The notes: a model not told the origin generated them from the sequence alone. Shown: positions 7,116-15,721, numbered from the stretch's first letter. The stretch is DNA of 64,000 bases from Thermopolyspora sp040678635 (GCF_040678635.1 NZ_JBFATZ010000011.1:186001-250000); one strand, 5' to 3'. A program made the numbers and translations.

Positions 7116-9674
7116 ATGAGAATGGGATCGGATTCCGACATCCCACGTCGAGTTCGTCGGCGATGGGCGCATCGGACGGTTTTGCGTAACGCTACTCTCG
7201 GGCTCGTCACCATGGCCGCCACCGTCGCCGGCGTACTGGCGGGCTTCTCCCAATCTCAACCCGAACTAATCGCTCTGATCAGTATGGCCGGTCTGTTCGC
7301 GGCCGTCGCCGTGATCATAGAGGCCACCCAGCGCCGGAGCGACGTGGAACCCATGGGGAACGGCGCTCCCCGCGCGGTGCAGGACGGCGAATTCGGCGTC
7401 GATCTGTTTCAGCTTCCCGCCGACATTCATGATTTCGTCGGCCGCGAGGGGCTGCTCACCCGCCTGGACGATCTGCTGACCGGATCGTCGTCGGACAAGG
7501 CGGTGCGCATGGTGCGGATCACCGGCCAGCCCGGGGTCGGCAAGACGGCGCTCGCCGTGCACACCGGGCACCTGCTGCGGCACCACTACCCCGACGGGCA
7601 GCTCTACGTCGACCTGCGGGGCGCGGAGGCCCGGGCGCTGGACCCGCGTGAGGTGCTCGCCGGCTTCCTGCGGGAGCTCGGCGTGGCGCGGGCCGCCGTC
7701 CCTGAGGGGCTGGAGGAACGCGCCCGCCTGTTCCGCGCCCGCCTCAGCGGCAGGCGCGTGCTCGTCATCCTGGACAACGCGGCCGACGAGGCGCAGGTCC
7801 GGGCGCTGCTGCCGGGCTCGCCGGGCTGCGCCGTACTGATCACCAGCCGGAGCAGCCTCGCCGGCCTCGTCGGCGCGCCGCTGGTCGAGGTGGACGTGCT
7901 CGGCCTCGCGCAGGCGGCCGAACTGCTGCGCAAGATCGTCGCGGACGAGCGCGTGGCCGAGGCGCCCGCCCTCGTCACGGAGATCGTGCAACTGTGCGGC
8001 CTGCTGCCGCTCGCCGTGCGGATCGCCGGCGCCCGCCTGGCGGCGAAGCGTCACTGGTCCCTGGCCGCCTACACCAGCAGGCTGCGCGACGAGCGGCTGC
8101 GCCTGGGCGAGCTGCAGGCCGGGGACCAGGCGGTCCGGGCGGGGTTCGCGCTCTCCTACCGCGCGCTGGACGAGCACGAGCGGCGGGTCTTCCACGCCGC
8201 GGGCGTCCTCGACGGGCCCGATCTGACCGCGTGGATCGTCACCGCGATGACCGGCATCCCCGAGGCGGAGACCGAGCGGATTCTGGAGCGGCTGGTGGAC
8301 ATCCACCTGATGACCGTCGGCCGCACCGCGGTCCGCTCCCCGGCCCGCTACCGGTTCCACGACCTGCTGCGCGTCTATTCGCGTGAGCGGCTGTCGGAGG
8401 ACGCCCCGCAGGGGGCGCGCGAGGCCGCGCTCGCCGCCGCGCTGCGCGCGTACACGGTGGTGGCCGAGCGCGCGTACGCCCTGGTGGAGCCGGGGGAGGT
8501 CCGGCTGGACACCGAGGAGCACGACTGGTGGCCGGCGAACGACCCCGACCTGCTCGCCACCTTCCTGCGCGACCCCGAGCGCTGGTTCGCGGTCGAGCGG
8601 CCCTGCCTGGTGGCGGTCCTGGAGCAGGCGTTCGACGCCGGCATGCAGGAGCTCGCCTGCCGCCTGGCGCTGCCGCTCTACGGCGCGTTCACCGTGGGCG
8701 CGCACTGGCACACCTGGCAGCGGGTGTTCGGCAAGTCGCTGCAGACGGCGCGCGAACTCGGCAGCGAACGCCTTGAGGCGCAGGTGCTGCTGCGCCTGGG
8801 CGATGTCTACAAGAACAGCGGGCGGGTGGACGGCCCCGGGGGCATACCCGATCCCGATCGGGAGGACGTCAGCGCCGCCGCGTTCCTCGAACGCAGCCTG
8901 GCGATCTTCCGGCGGCTCGGCGACCGGCAGGGCGAGGTCGCCGTGCTCCGCAGGCTGGGCGGGGTGTATCGGGATCTGGGGAGGTACGACCGGTCGCGGG
9001 AGTGCTACGAGGCGGGTCTCGCCGCCGCGGCCGCGCTGCCGTCCAGCGACGCCGTGCGGGCGTACCTGCTGCGCGGCTTCGGCGCCCTGCTGCGGATCCA
9101 GGGCGAGTACGACCGCGCGGCGGCGTGCTTCGACGAGGCCCTGATGGTGTTCGGCGACATGGGGGCGATCCGGGGGGAACTCGGCGCGTTGCGCGGGCTC
9201 GGCGAGACCCGGCTGCGCCAGCGGCGGTGGGACGACGCGGAGTACTGCTTCACCCGGCATCTGATCATGGACCGCAAGCTCCAGGACCGCCACGGCGAGG
9301 CGCACAGCCTGCGCGGCCTCGGCGAGGTGTACGCGGGCCGGGGAAAGAACGGCCTGGCGATCCGCTACCTGTCCACGTGCCTTCCGCTGTTCCGCGAGAT
9401 CGGCCACCGCGCCTCGGAGGCGGAGACGCTCGTGATCCTGGGCCGCGTCCAGATGCGGGAGGGCCGCCCCGCGGCCGCGCGAAAGGCGTGGCGGCGCGCG
9501 ACCGAGATCTACCAGGAGCTCGGGCTCCTCGAAAGCGCCCGGCCCCACCTCGGGGCGGGGCCGTGGATGTGGGCCCGCGCGCTCACCGTCCGCCCGATGC
9601 GGCTGCTCGCCCGCCTGGCCCGGCTTGACCGCGCCATCGGTTCTCACGCAGGTGATGGAGGTGGTAGGGAGTGA
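7116..9674 (+). CDS. Membrane-anchored NB-ARC/TPR (STAND) protein without a DNA-binding domain
   Basis: 852 residues. Two hydrophobic helices come first (about 27-44 and 51-69), then FVGRE (107-111), Walker A GQPGVGKTA (137-145), Walker B VLVILD, a GLLPLAVRIAG motif and a winged-helix-like RYRFHDLLRVYSRE. A run of TPR units (about 545-805) follows. In actinomycetes this architecture usually sits behind a SARP/BTAD or XRE DNA-binding domain. Here that domain is absent and replaced by a transmembrane hairpin, so a membrane signalling switch or scaffold is more likely than a transcription factor. It heads a four-gene operon and overlaps the oxidase start by 4 nt. The ATG at 7116 lacks a clear ribosome-binding site. 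Confidence 0.8.
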   Translation: MRMGSDSDIPRRVRRRWAHRTVLRNATLGLVTMAATVAGVLAGFSQSQPELIALISMAGLFAAVAVIIEATQRRSDVEPMGNGAPRAVQDGEFGVDLFQLPADIHDFVGREGLLTRLDDLLTGSSSDKAVRMVRITGQPGVGKTALAVHTGHLLRHHYPDGQLYVDLRGAEARALDPREVLAGFLRELGVARAAVPEGLEERARLFRARLSGRRVLVILDNAADEAQVRALLPGSPGCAVLITSRSSLAGLVGAPLVEVDVLGLAQAAELLRKIVADERVAEAPALVTEIVQLCGLLPLAVRIAGARLAAKRHWSLAAYTSRLRDERLRLGELQAGDQAVRAGFALSYRALDEHERRVFHAAGVLDGPDLTAWIVTAMTGIPEAETERILERLVDIHLMTVGRTAVRSPARYRFHDLLRVYSRERLSEDAPQGAREAALAAALRAYTVVAERAYALVEPGEVRLDTEEHDWWPANDPDLLATFLRDPERWFAVERPCLVAVLEQAFDAGMQELACRLALPLYGAFTVGAHWHTWQRVFGKSLQTARELGSERLEAQVLLRLGDVYKNSGRVDGPGGIPDPDREDVSAAAFLERSLAIFRRLGDRQGEVAVLRRLGGVYRDLGRYDRSRECYEAGLAAAAALPSSDAVRAYLLRGFGALLRIQGEYDRAAACFDEALMVFGDMGAIRGELGALRGLGETRLRQRRWDDAEYCFTRHLIMDRKLQDRHGEAHSLRGLGEVYAGRGKNGLAIRYLSTCLPLFREIGHRASEAETLVILGRVQMREGRPAAARKAWRRATEIYQELGLLESARPHLGAGPWMWARALTVRPMRLLARLARLDRAIGSHAGDGGGRE

Positions 9675-11494
9675 CGTTCTCGGCACTGGTGACCTTCCCC
9701 GTGGACGGGCCGACCAGAGCGCTGCTGACCGACGACGGCACGGCCGACCGGCAGGGCGGCGCAGTGGACTACCGGCCGGAACTCGACGGGAGCGAGCCCT
9801 CGCGGTTCGCGCGGGCGCTGGGCGCCGCCGGGCCCGACGCGCTGATCGTCCGGGAGCCGCCCGACGCCGAGGCGATCGCCGCGTGGCGGGCGGCGGCTCC
9901 CGGCCGCCCGCTCGTCCTGGTGGTCGCCCCTCGGGCCGCCGATCGGCTCGCCTCGAACGGGGCGGAACGTCAACCAGCGGATCGTCAACCAGCGGAACGT
10001 CAATTGGCGGAATCCGGCATCGAGTGCGCCGTGCACGACGATCCGGAGGCGGAGGACTGGTCCGCGCTGGCCCTCGCCGAGCGCCTCTGGAGCACGCGCC
10101 GCACGGCCGAGGCACGGCCCGTCCCCGGCGGGCCCGGCGACGGGCCGTCGGTGCTGATGGTCGGAGCCGGCATCGTCAACCTCGTGACGGCCCTCGCCCT
10201 GGTCCACGCGGGACGCCGGGTCACCATCCTCGACGCCAGGCCGGACCCCCGGGTCCCGCATCCCTGGACGGCGTACGGCTGCACGGTGGGGGGCGGCAAC
10301 GCCCGCATGTTCACCTACACCGAGGCGGACGGCTACCACCTGGGGGACCGCCTTGACGGCGGCCGGCTGCGCAGGCCGGTGTCGCAGGGCGGCTGGCGAC
10401 TGGGCGACTTCAGCCGCCCGGCCCCCGACGAGGTCGACTGGCTGCGCGACTGGGAACAAACGCCGTCCTGGCTGGCGACCTGCCTGGCCGAGGACAACTA
10501 CCGGGTCAACCGCATGGCCGAGCACGGCTGGCGTCTGCTCATGGCGGCCGAATCGGGGCTGTTCGCGCGGGCCGGGCTGCGCGACGGCATCGTCCGGCTG
10601 TACTCCGACGAGGATCGGCTGGCCTGGGACATCCGCCGCCATCGGCGGCTCGGCGCGCTGGTCGGCGTGCTCGGTCCCGAGCAGGTGAAAGATGCCCAAC
10701 CGGCGCTCGCGGGCGGGGACGCGATCGTGGGCGCGCTGGCGGTGAAGGGGTTCACCGTGCGGATCCACGATCTCGTCCGGGGGCTGCTCGACCTGCTCGA
10801 ACGGGCCGGCGCCCGCCTGCGCTGGCGCGTGCCGGTACGCCGGATCGAGTGGGACGACGAGCGGCGGGTCGCCGGGCTGGTGGACGGGCGGGGCCTGCTG
10901 CACGAGGCCGACCACTATGTCCTGTCGCCCGGGGCGTACGCGGGAGATCTCCTGGCGGGGCTGCACTGCCACCGGCGGATCCACGGCATGGTCGGCGTCT
11001 GGCATACCATCCCCGACCCCCGGCGGCGGCTGACCCGCTCACTGAAGATCAGCCGAACCGGCCATGTCGCCGCCGACGCCAACGCCACCGTGAGCACCGG
11101 GCGGCGGGGCGAACCCGTCATCGTCATCGGGTCCGGCTACGGATGGACCGGTCACGACCCGGACAACATCCTGCCCGACGAGCTTGAGTCCTTGTACCGG
11201 GCGGCCGAGGACACCTCGCGCGCGTTCTTCCCCCAGGCGTACGACGAGGGCGGGGTCGGGCCGACGCGGAAGCTGTGCGTACGCCCCTGGACGGCGAGCA
11301 ACCTCGGCATCTTCGAAACCGCGCCCGCCAGGGGCGGCGGGCTGCTGATCGCCACGGGAGGGCACAACACCGGAGGTTTCGCCCAGGCCCCGGCGGTCGC
11401 CGACGCCGTCCTGGCGGCGCTGCGCGGCGAGGACCACCCCGTGCACGCGCTGTGCGACCCGCTGCGGCTGAGCCGATTGCTGGGCACCGCATGA
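9671..11494 (+). CDS. FAD-dependent amine/amino-acid oxidoreductase (DAO family) with an extra N-terminal domain
   Basis: 607 residues. Residues about 1-155 form a separate alpha/beta-looking domain (PDALIVREPPDAEAIAAW, PLVLVVAP) that DAO enzymes do not normally carry; it resembles a receiver or Rossmann-like fold. The FAD motif VLMVGAGIVN starts at 161. The family's C-terminal signature is present (KLCVRPWTASNLG, then LLIATGGHNTGGFAQAP). It probably oxidises a C-N bond of an amino acid or peptide-like intermediate. GTG at 9671 overlaps the NB-ARC stop, with GGAGG about 8 nt upstream. A 15-bp triplicate repeat lies at the inter-domain linker. The ATGA junction couples it to the formyltransferase. 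Confidence 0.78.
   Translation: MTFSALVTFPVDGPTRALLTDDGTADRQGGAVDYRPELDGSEPSRFARALGAAGPDALIVREPPDAEAIAAWRAAAPGRPLVLVVAPRAADRLASNGAERQPADRQPAERQLAESGIECAVHDDPEAEDWSALALAERLWSTRRTAEARPVPGGPGDGPSVLMVGAGIVNLVTALALVHAGRRVTILDARPDPRVPHPWTAYGCTVGGGNARMFTYTEADGYHLGDRLDGGRLRRPVSQGGWRLGDFSRPAPDEVDWLRDWEQTPSWLATCLAEDNYRVNRMAEHGWRLLMAAESGLFARAGLRDGIVRLYSDEDRLAWDIRRHRRLGALVGVLGPEQVKDAQPALAGGDAIVGALAVKGFTVRIHDLVRGLLDLLERAGARLRWRVPVRRIEWDDERRVAGLVDGRGLLHEADHYVLSPGAYAGDLLAGLHCHRRIHGMVGVWHTIPDPRRRLTRSLKISRTGHVAADANATVSTGRRGEPVIVIGSGYGWTGHDPDNILPDELESLYRAAEDTSRAFFPQAYDEGGVGPTRKLCVRPWTASNLGIFETAPARGGGLLIATGGHNTGGFAQAPAVADAVLAALRGEDHPVHALCDPLRLSRLLGTA
9968..10012 (+). repeat. 15-bp tandem repeat, three copies, in the oxidase linker
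   Basis: Three 15-bp units (CGTCAACCAGCGGAT and two variants) encode the linker around residues 99-114, RQPADRQPAERQLAE. The repeat keeps frame and lies between the extra N-terminal domain and the FAD domain. It could vary in copy number and so alter linker length. Confidence 0.8.
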
Positions 11495-12438
11495 GGGTCA
11501 CCCGAGACGGCGGAGTGTTCACGGCGACGCCGGAGCGGCCGGGCGACCGGCTGCGCCTGGTCCTGCTGATCTCCGACGACCCTCAGCAGCGCTACCTGCG
11601 GGACGTGCTCGCCGCCCGCTTCGAGGTGGCCGCCGTGGTCGTGGAGCCTTCGGCGGCGCAGCAGCGACGGCTGCGCGTCACTCGCAGGTGGCGGGCCTAC
11701 CTGTGGCGCGGCTACCAGATCCTCCGGCAGCGGCTGACGGGGCGGGCGGCCTACCGGCGGTCCTACTTCCGGGCGGCGTCCGTCGCCGCCTCCCGCACGG
11801 CGCCCGCCCACGGCGACGCCGGCCGTCGGCGGCCCTCGGTCCTGACCGTGGACTGGATCAACGCCCCCGCCGTACGCGCGCTGCTGGACGACGTCCGGCC
11901 CGACGTGCTCGTCGTCTGCGGCACCTCCTACATCCGGCCCGGCACGATCGCCGGGCCGCCGCTCGCGATCAACGTGCACGGGGGCGTGCTGCCGTGGTAC
12001 CGCGGCAACCACGGCGTGTACTTCGCCTTCGAGGCCGGCGACTTCGCCCGCGTGGGCGCGTCGCTGCATCTGGTGACGGCGGACCTGGACGGCGGCGAGC
12101 TCCTCGATGTCGTGCGTCCGCCGTTTCGCCCGGGGGACCAGGACGAGCGCCTGTACTGCCGTGCCTTCCGGGCGGCCACCCGCCGCCTGGAGGCCCTGCT
12201 CGCCCGGCTGGAGCAGGGCGGTCCGCTGCCGGTGCGCCCGCAGTCCGTCCGCACGACCCCGTACCGGCACCGGGACCGTACGCCGTGGCGTGAGCTGCGG
12301 CTGCTGTGGCGCCGCCTGACGGGGGCGCATGCCCCCCTCGCGGGGGCGGGCAGTGGGGACGCGTTTTATGGGGATAGGGGCGAAACGGTGGGGGAAGGAG
12401 AGGAATGCCATGTCCAGGGACCTGACGATCATCCTTGA
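11491..12438 (+). CDS. Formyltransferase-fold protein (Fmt/GART-like)
   Basis: 315 residues. The core matches formyl transferases that use 10-formyltetrahydrofolate: NVHGGVLPWYRG supplies the Asn-X-His pair (N161, H163), and SLHLVTADLDGG supplies the downstream Asp (D200 in the LDGG segment). It is about the length of Fmt, but the N-terminus is divergent and it is not in a def-fmt context, so a biosynthetic N- or O-formylation is more likely than tRNA formylation. The start ATG overlaps the oxidase stop (ATGA), and its own end overlaps the ACT gene by 29 nt. It probably acts on the product of the oxidase or ligase. Confidence 0.75.
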   Translation: MRVTRDGGVFTATPERPGDRLRLVLLISDDPQQRYLRDVLAARFEVAAVVVEPSAAQQRRLRVTRRWRAYLWRGYQILRQRLTGRAAYRRSYFRAASVAASRTAPAHGDAGRRRPSVLTVDWINAPAVRALLDDVRPDVLVVCGTSYIRPGTIAGPPLAINVHGGVLPWYRGNHGVYFAFEAGDFARVGASLHLVTADLDGGELLDVVRPPFRPGDQDERLYCRAFRAATRRLEALLARLEQGGPLPVRPQSVRTTPYRHRDRTPWRELRLLWRRLTGAHAPLAGAGSGDAFYGDRGETVGEGEECHVQGPDDHP

Positions 12439-12790
12439 CGACCGGCCCGGCGAGCTCGCCAAGCTGGGGGAGGTCACCGGCGAGGCCGGGGTGAACCTCC
12501 GCGGCCTCGCCGCGTTCACCGGCGAGGGCAGGGGGGTCGTTCACGTGCTCGTCGATGACGAGGACGCCCCGCGCTGCCACAAGGCCCTCGCGGGGGCCCA
12601 CATGGGCATCGCCGACGACCGGCCCGTGCTGGTGATCGACATCGAGGACCGGCCCGGTACGCTCGGCGAACTCGCCCGCCTCCTGGCGGAGGCGAACGTC
12701 AACATCGACCTCGCCTACACCGTGTTCGGCGGCAGGAAGATCGTCATAGCCACCGACGACGTCGAAAGCGCCCGCGCCGCGCTTTCCTGA
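12410..12790 (+). CDS. Tandem ACT-domain protein
   Basis: 126 residues forming two ACT units: about 1-60 (LTIILDDRPGELAKLGEVTGEAGVNL) and 68-126 (VLVIDIEDRPGTLGELARLLAEANVNIDL). There is no catalytic domain, so it is a small-ligand, usually amino-acid, sensing module. The ATG at 12410 has AAGGAG about 11 nt upstream and sits inside the last 29 nt of the formyltransferase gene. As the last gene of the operon it may give amino-acid feedback to an upstream enzyme. Stand-alone ACT proteins of this size are common in actinomycetes and their partners are mostly unknown. Confidence 0.85.
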   Translation: MSRDLTIILDDRPGELAKLGEVTGEAGVNLRGLAAFTGEGRGVVHVLVDDEDAPRCHKALAGAHMGIADDRPVLVIDIEDRPGTLGELARLLAEANVNIDLAYTVFGGRKIVIATDDVESARAALS

Positions 12791-12910
12791 CGAACCCGAC
12801 AAATCTGACGAAGCCGACGGCGAAATCGTCGACGCCCGTTCGTAAAATGCTTTATCGGAGTTCGCCCATTGGAAATTCCGGCGTATCAGGTCAGGCGGAT
12901 TAGCCTGGAT

Positions 12911-12916
12911 TAGCCT
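12911..12916 (+). promoter_or_regulatory. Leaderless -10 box of the dienelactone hydrolase gene
   Basis: TAGCCT ends 6 nt before the ATG at 12923 and no ribosome-binding site is visible. It is the second copy of a 10-bp direct repeat (GATTAGCCTG twice, from about 12899), so the promoter element itself is duplicated. Confidence 0.45.
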
Positions 12917-12922
12917 GGTCGC

Positions 12923-13726
12923 ATGGAAGAGAACAATCGGCCACTCGACGGCTGGGACAGGTGGGAATTCACCGCGCACGGCATTACCCACCCCGTCTAC
13001 CGGCGCGGATCCGGCCCCTGCGTCATCCTGCTCCCGGAGATGCCGGGAATGACCCCCGAGGTGATGACGCTGGCCGGCCGATTGGTGACCGCCGGCTTCA
13101 CCGTCGCCGTCCCCTCCCTGGTCGGCACCCCCGGCCGCGCCCAATCCACCGGATACACGCTCTCCGTGGCCGCCCGCGTCTGCGTCTCCCGCGAATTCCG
13201 CGCCTTCGCCCGCGACGAGAACCGCCCCGTCGCCGCGTACCTGCGCGCACTCGCCAAGCACCTGCACGGCGAGCTGGGCGGCCCCGGGGTCGGCATCGTC
13301 GGCATGTGCTTCTCCGGCGGCTTCGCGCTCGCCGCCGCCGTCGAACCGGCCGTGCTCGCCTCCGTGCTCAGCCAGCCGTCCATCCCCTTCCCAGTGACGC
13401 GCGCGGCCCGCCGCGACCCCGGCTGCTCCCGCGAGGAGCTCGCGGCCGTACGCGACCGCGCGCGCCGCGGGGAGTTCCGCGCGGCCGGGCTGCGCTTCTC
13501 GCACGACCGCGCCGTCCCGCCCGAGCGCTTCGCCGCCCTGCGCGCCGCCCTGGGCCCCGCCTTCGAGGTCATCGAGATCGACTCGGGCCCCGGCAACCCG
13601 CACGGCTTCCCGCCGTCCGCCCACACCGTGCTGACGGGCCAGTACGTCGACAAGCCGGGCCACCCCACCGTCGAGGCCCTGCAGCGCGTGGTCAACCTGC
13701 TCCGGTCCCGCCTCGCCCCGGAGTAA
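12923..13726 (+). CDS. Dienelactone hydrolase family protein
   Basis: 267 residues of alpha/beta-hydrolase fold. The nucleophile elbow is GMCFSGG with C129 in the Cys position typical of dienelactone hydrolases, and a late NPHGFPP segment supplies the His. No ring-cleavage pathway genes are nearby, so the real substrate (lactone, ester or thioester) is open. The ATG at 12923 appears leaderless. Confidence 0.85.
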   Translation: MEENNRPLDGWDRWEFTAHGITHPVYRRGSGPCVILLPEMPGMTPEVMTLAGRLVTAGFTVAVPSLVGTPGRAQSTGYTLSVAARVCVSREFRAFARDENRPVAAYLRALAKHLHGELGGPGVGIVGMCFSGGFALAAAVEPAVLASVLSQPSIPFPVTRAARRDPGCSREELAAVRDRARRGEFRAAGLRFSHDRAVPPERFAALRAALGPAFEVIEIDSGPGNPHGFPPSAHTVLTGQYVDKPGHPTVEALQRVVNLLRSRLAPE

Positions 13727-13730
13727 GTCG

Positions 13731-13766
13731 GCGCCCGAACCGGTTGGCGCCCGAACCGCGCCCGAA
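13731..13766 (+). repeat. Triplicate GCGCCCGAA direct repeat upstream of mtnA
   Basis: GCGCCCGAA occurs at 13731, 13747 and 13758, just upstream of the putative -10 of mtnA. Spacing is 16 and 11 bp. It could be a binding array or replication slippage. Confidence 0.5.
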
Positions 13767-13770
13767 TTGG

Positions 13771-13776
13771 TAGCGT
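13771..13776 (+). promoter_or_regulatory. Leaderless -10 box of mtnA
   Basis: TAGCGT ends 7 nt before the GTG at 13784 and no Shine-Dalgarno sequence is present. This is the common actinobacterial leaderless arrangement. Confidence 0.5.
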
Positions 13777-13783
13777 CGCGCGC

Positions 13784-14785
13784 GTGCGCACGATTGACTG
13801 GGTCGACGGCGCCATCGAGCTCGTCGACCAGACCCTGCTGCCCGACGAGTGCGTGGTGCTGCGGATCGAGACCGTCGACGCCCTGATCGACGCCATCCGC
13901 CGCCTCGCCGTCCGCGGCGCGCCCGCGCTCGGCGTGGCCGGGGCCATGGGCGTCGCCCTCGCCGCGGCCACCCTCGACGACCCGGCCGAGGCGATCGCCC
14001 GGCTGCGCGCCGCCCGCCCCACCGCGGTGAACCTCGCCTGGGGCGTCGATCAGGCCGCCGCGTGCCTCCCGGACGCCGACGCCGCGCTCGAACGCGCCCT
14101 GGCGATCCGCGACGACGACATCGCCGCCTGCCGCTCGATGGGCGAGTACGGCGCCGATCTCCTCGCCGACCTCGCCCCGGCCCCGGCCCGCGTCATGACC
14201 GTCTGCAACACCGGCGGCCTCGCGGCGGTCGAGCGCGGCACCGCCCTCGGCGTGGTCCAGACCCTGCACGAGCGCGGCGCGCTCGCCGAGGCCCTGGCGC
14301 TGGAGACGCGCCCGCTGCTGCAGGGGGCCAGGCTGACCACCTGGGAGCTGGCCCGCATGGGGGCGCCGCACCGCCTGGTCGTCGACTCGGCGGGGCCGTA
14401 CCTGCTGGCCACCGGCCACGCCGACGCCGTGCTGATCGGCGCCGACCGGATCGCCGCCAACGGCGACACCGCCAACAAGATCGGCTCGTACGCGCTCGCC
14501 CTGGGCGCGGCGAGGGCCGGGGTGCCGTTCGTCGTGGTCGCACCCGAGACGACGGTCGACATGACCACCCCGACCGGGGCGCACATCGAGATCGAGGACC
14601 GCGGCCCGTCCGAGGTGCTGACGGTAAAGGGTGTACGAGTAGCTCCGAAGGGTACACACACGGTAAACCCGGCCTTCGACGTAACCCCCCACGAGCTGAT
14701 CACCGCCATCGTGACCGATCGCAGGGTGGTCAGGTTGGCCCAGGGCGAGACGCTGTCGTCGGTCCCCCAGGGCGCGCGTCGCTGA
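13784..14785 (+). CDS. mtnA: S-methyl-5-thioribose-1-phosphate isomerase
   Basis: 333 residues, the usual length. It converts methylthioribose-1-phosphate to methylthioribulose-1-phosphate in the methionine salvage pathway. The family signature RGAPALGVAGA is at about 44-54. The active-site Cys is in MTVCNTGG (C141) and the catalytic Asp in IGADRIAANGDTANKIG (D221). Other salvage genes (mtnP, mtnB, mtnC, mtnD) are not next to it. The gene ends inside the first copy of a 20-bp tandem repeat that precedes the amidase gene. Confidence 0.95.
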   Translation: MRTIDWVDGAIELVDQTLLPDECVVLRIETVDALIDAIRRLAVRGAPALGVAGAMGVALAAATLDDPAEAIARLRAARPTAVNLAWGVDQAAACLPDADAALERALAIRDDDIAACRSMGEYGADLLADLAPAPARVMTVCNTGGLAAVERGTALGVVQTLHERGALAEALALETRPLLQGARLTTWELARMGAPHRLVVDSAGPYLLATGHADAVLIGADRIAANGDTANKIGSYALALGAARAGVPFVVVAPETTVDMTTPTGAHIEIEDRGPSEVLTVKGVRVAPKGTHTVNPAFDVTPHELITAIVTDRRVVRLAQGETLSSVPQGARR

Positions 14786-14826
14786 ACTCACCCCTATAGA
14801 ACTGAACTCACCCCTATAGAAGGGGT
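14782..14826 (+). repeat. Two perfect 20-bp tandem repeats plus hairpin upstream of the amidase gene
   Basis: CTGAACTCACCCCTATAGAA occurs twice back to back (14782-14801 and 14802-14821). Each copy carries TATAGA, a possible -10 box. The second copy runs into AGGGGT, giving a 6-bp inverted repeat ACCCCT/AGGGGT (14810-14826). The mtnA stop lies in the first copy. A duplicated promoter or operator for the amidase gene is likely. Confidence 0.7.
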
Positions 14827-14869
14827 GTCTCCCATATGGTCGGAAAATCCCCGAAACAGGAGACACTTC

Positions 14870-15640
14870 GTGAGTATCGACCTGGTGTCGCGCAAGGAGT
14901 GGGGAGCCCGTGCCCCCAGAGGCTCCTACTCGACCCTGAGATCCACCAAGGGCGTCAAGGTGCACTACACCGGCGGGCGCGTGGACCCGGCCATCGTCGA
15001 CGACCACTCCCGGTGCGTGACCCTCGTACGGCAGATTCAGAACAGCCACATGAGCGGCAACGGCTGGATGGATATCGGCTATTCGCTGGTGGCTTGTCCC
15101 CATCGGAAGGTCTTCGTCGGCCGAGGGCTCAACCACCTTCCCGCCGCCAACGGCCCCGGCCTCAACTCGGGCCACTACGCCGTGCTCGGCCTGGTCGGCT
15201 CCTCCGGCCTGACCCAACCGCCCGACGACATGCTGCACGGCATCCTCGACGCGGTCGAGTACCTGCGCGCCAACGGCGGCGCGGGCCGGGAGATCAAGGG
15301 CCACCGCGACGGCTTCGCCACCGATTGCCCCGGCGAGCCCCTCTACTCCTGGGTCAGGCGCGGTGCCCCGCGCCCCGGCTCCGGGCAGCCCGCGCCCGAA
15401 CCCGATCCCGACGAGATCCCCTGGCCCGGCCGCCTGCTGCGGTACCCGCCGATCATGCGCGGCGACGACGTGCGCACCTGGCAGGAGCGCCTGCGCGAGC
15501 TCGGCTACGAGGTCGAGGTGGACGGCGCGTACGGCCCGCAGACCCGCGGCGCCACCCGCGAGTTCCAGCGCGACCAGGGCATCGCCGTGGACGGCGTGGT
15601 GGGCCCCGAGACCTGGGAAGCCGCCTTCGAGATCCGCTAA
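14870..15640 (+). CDS. Zinc N-acetylmuramoyl-L-alanine amidase (PGRP/Amidase_2) with peptidoglycan-binding domain
   Basis: 256 residues. The N-terminal amidase_2/PGRP domain starts at SRKEWGARAP; zinc ligands are the His in KVHYTGG and the His/Cys in KGHRDGFATDCPGEPLYSW. The C-terminal peptidoglycan-binding domain (about 190-254) reads GDDVRTWQERLRELGYEVEVDGAYGPQTRGATREFQ. It would cleave the lactyl-peptide bond of peptidoglycan. The start is the GTG at 14870, with AGGAGA 8 nt upstream. No signal peptide is present, which is like a phage endolysin and unlike most host amidases. No other phage genes are nearby. Confidence 0.88.
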   Translation: MSIDLVSRKEWGARAPRGSYSTLRSTKGVKVHYTGGRVDPAIVDDHSRCVTLVRQIQNSHMSGNGWMDIGYSLVACPHRKVFVGRGLNHLPAANGPGLNSGHYAVLGLVGSSGLTQPPDDMLHGILDAVEYLRANGGAGREIKGHRDGFATDCPGEPLYSWVRRGAPRPGSGQPAPEPDPDEIPWPGRLLRYPPIMRGDDVRTWQERLRELGYEVEVDGAYGPQTRGATREFQRDQGIAVDGVVGPETWEAAFEIR

Positions 15641-15721
15641 ATCGGGATAAATGGTGAAAAATTTAGCGTGCCGGGACGTGCCGTAGATGCCCCCGGCGTC
15701 GGCCGTCCCCAGACGCCCACC

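Noticed and set aside
14870..15640. Prophage indicated by the endolysin-like amidase
   Set aside because: No integrase, terminase, capsid, tail or holin gene is in the flanking 10 kb. The neighbours are metabolic genes.
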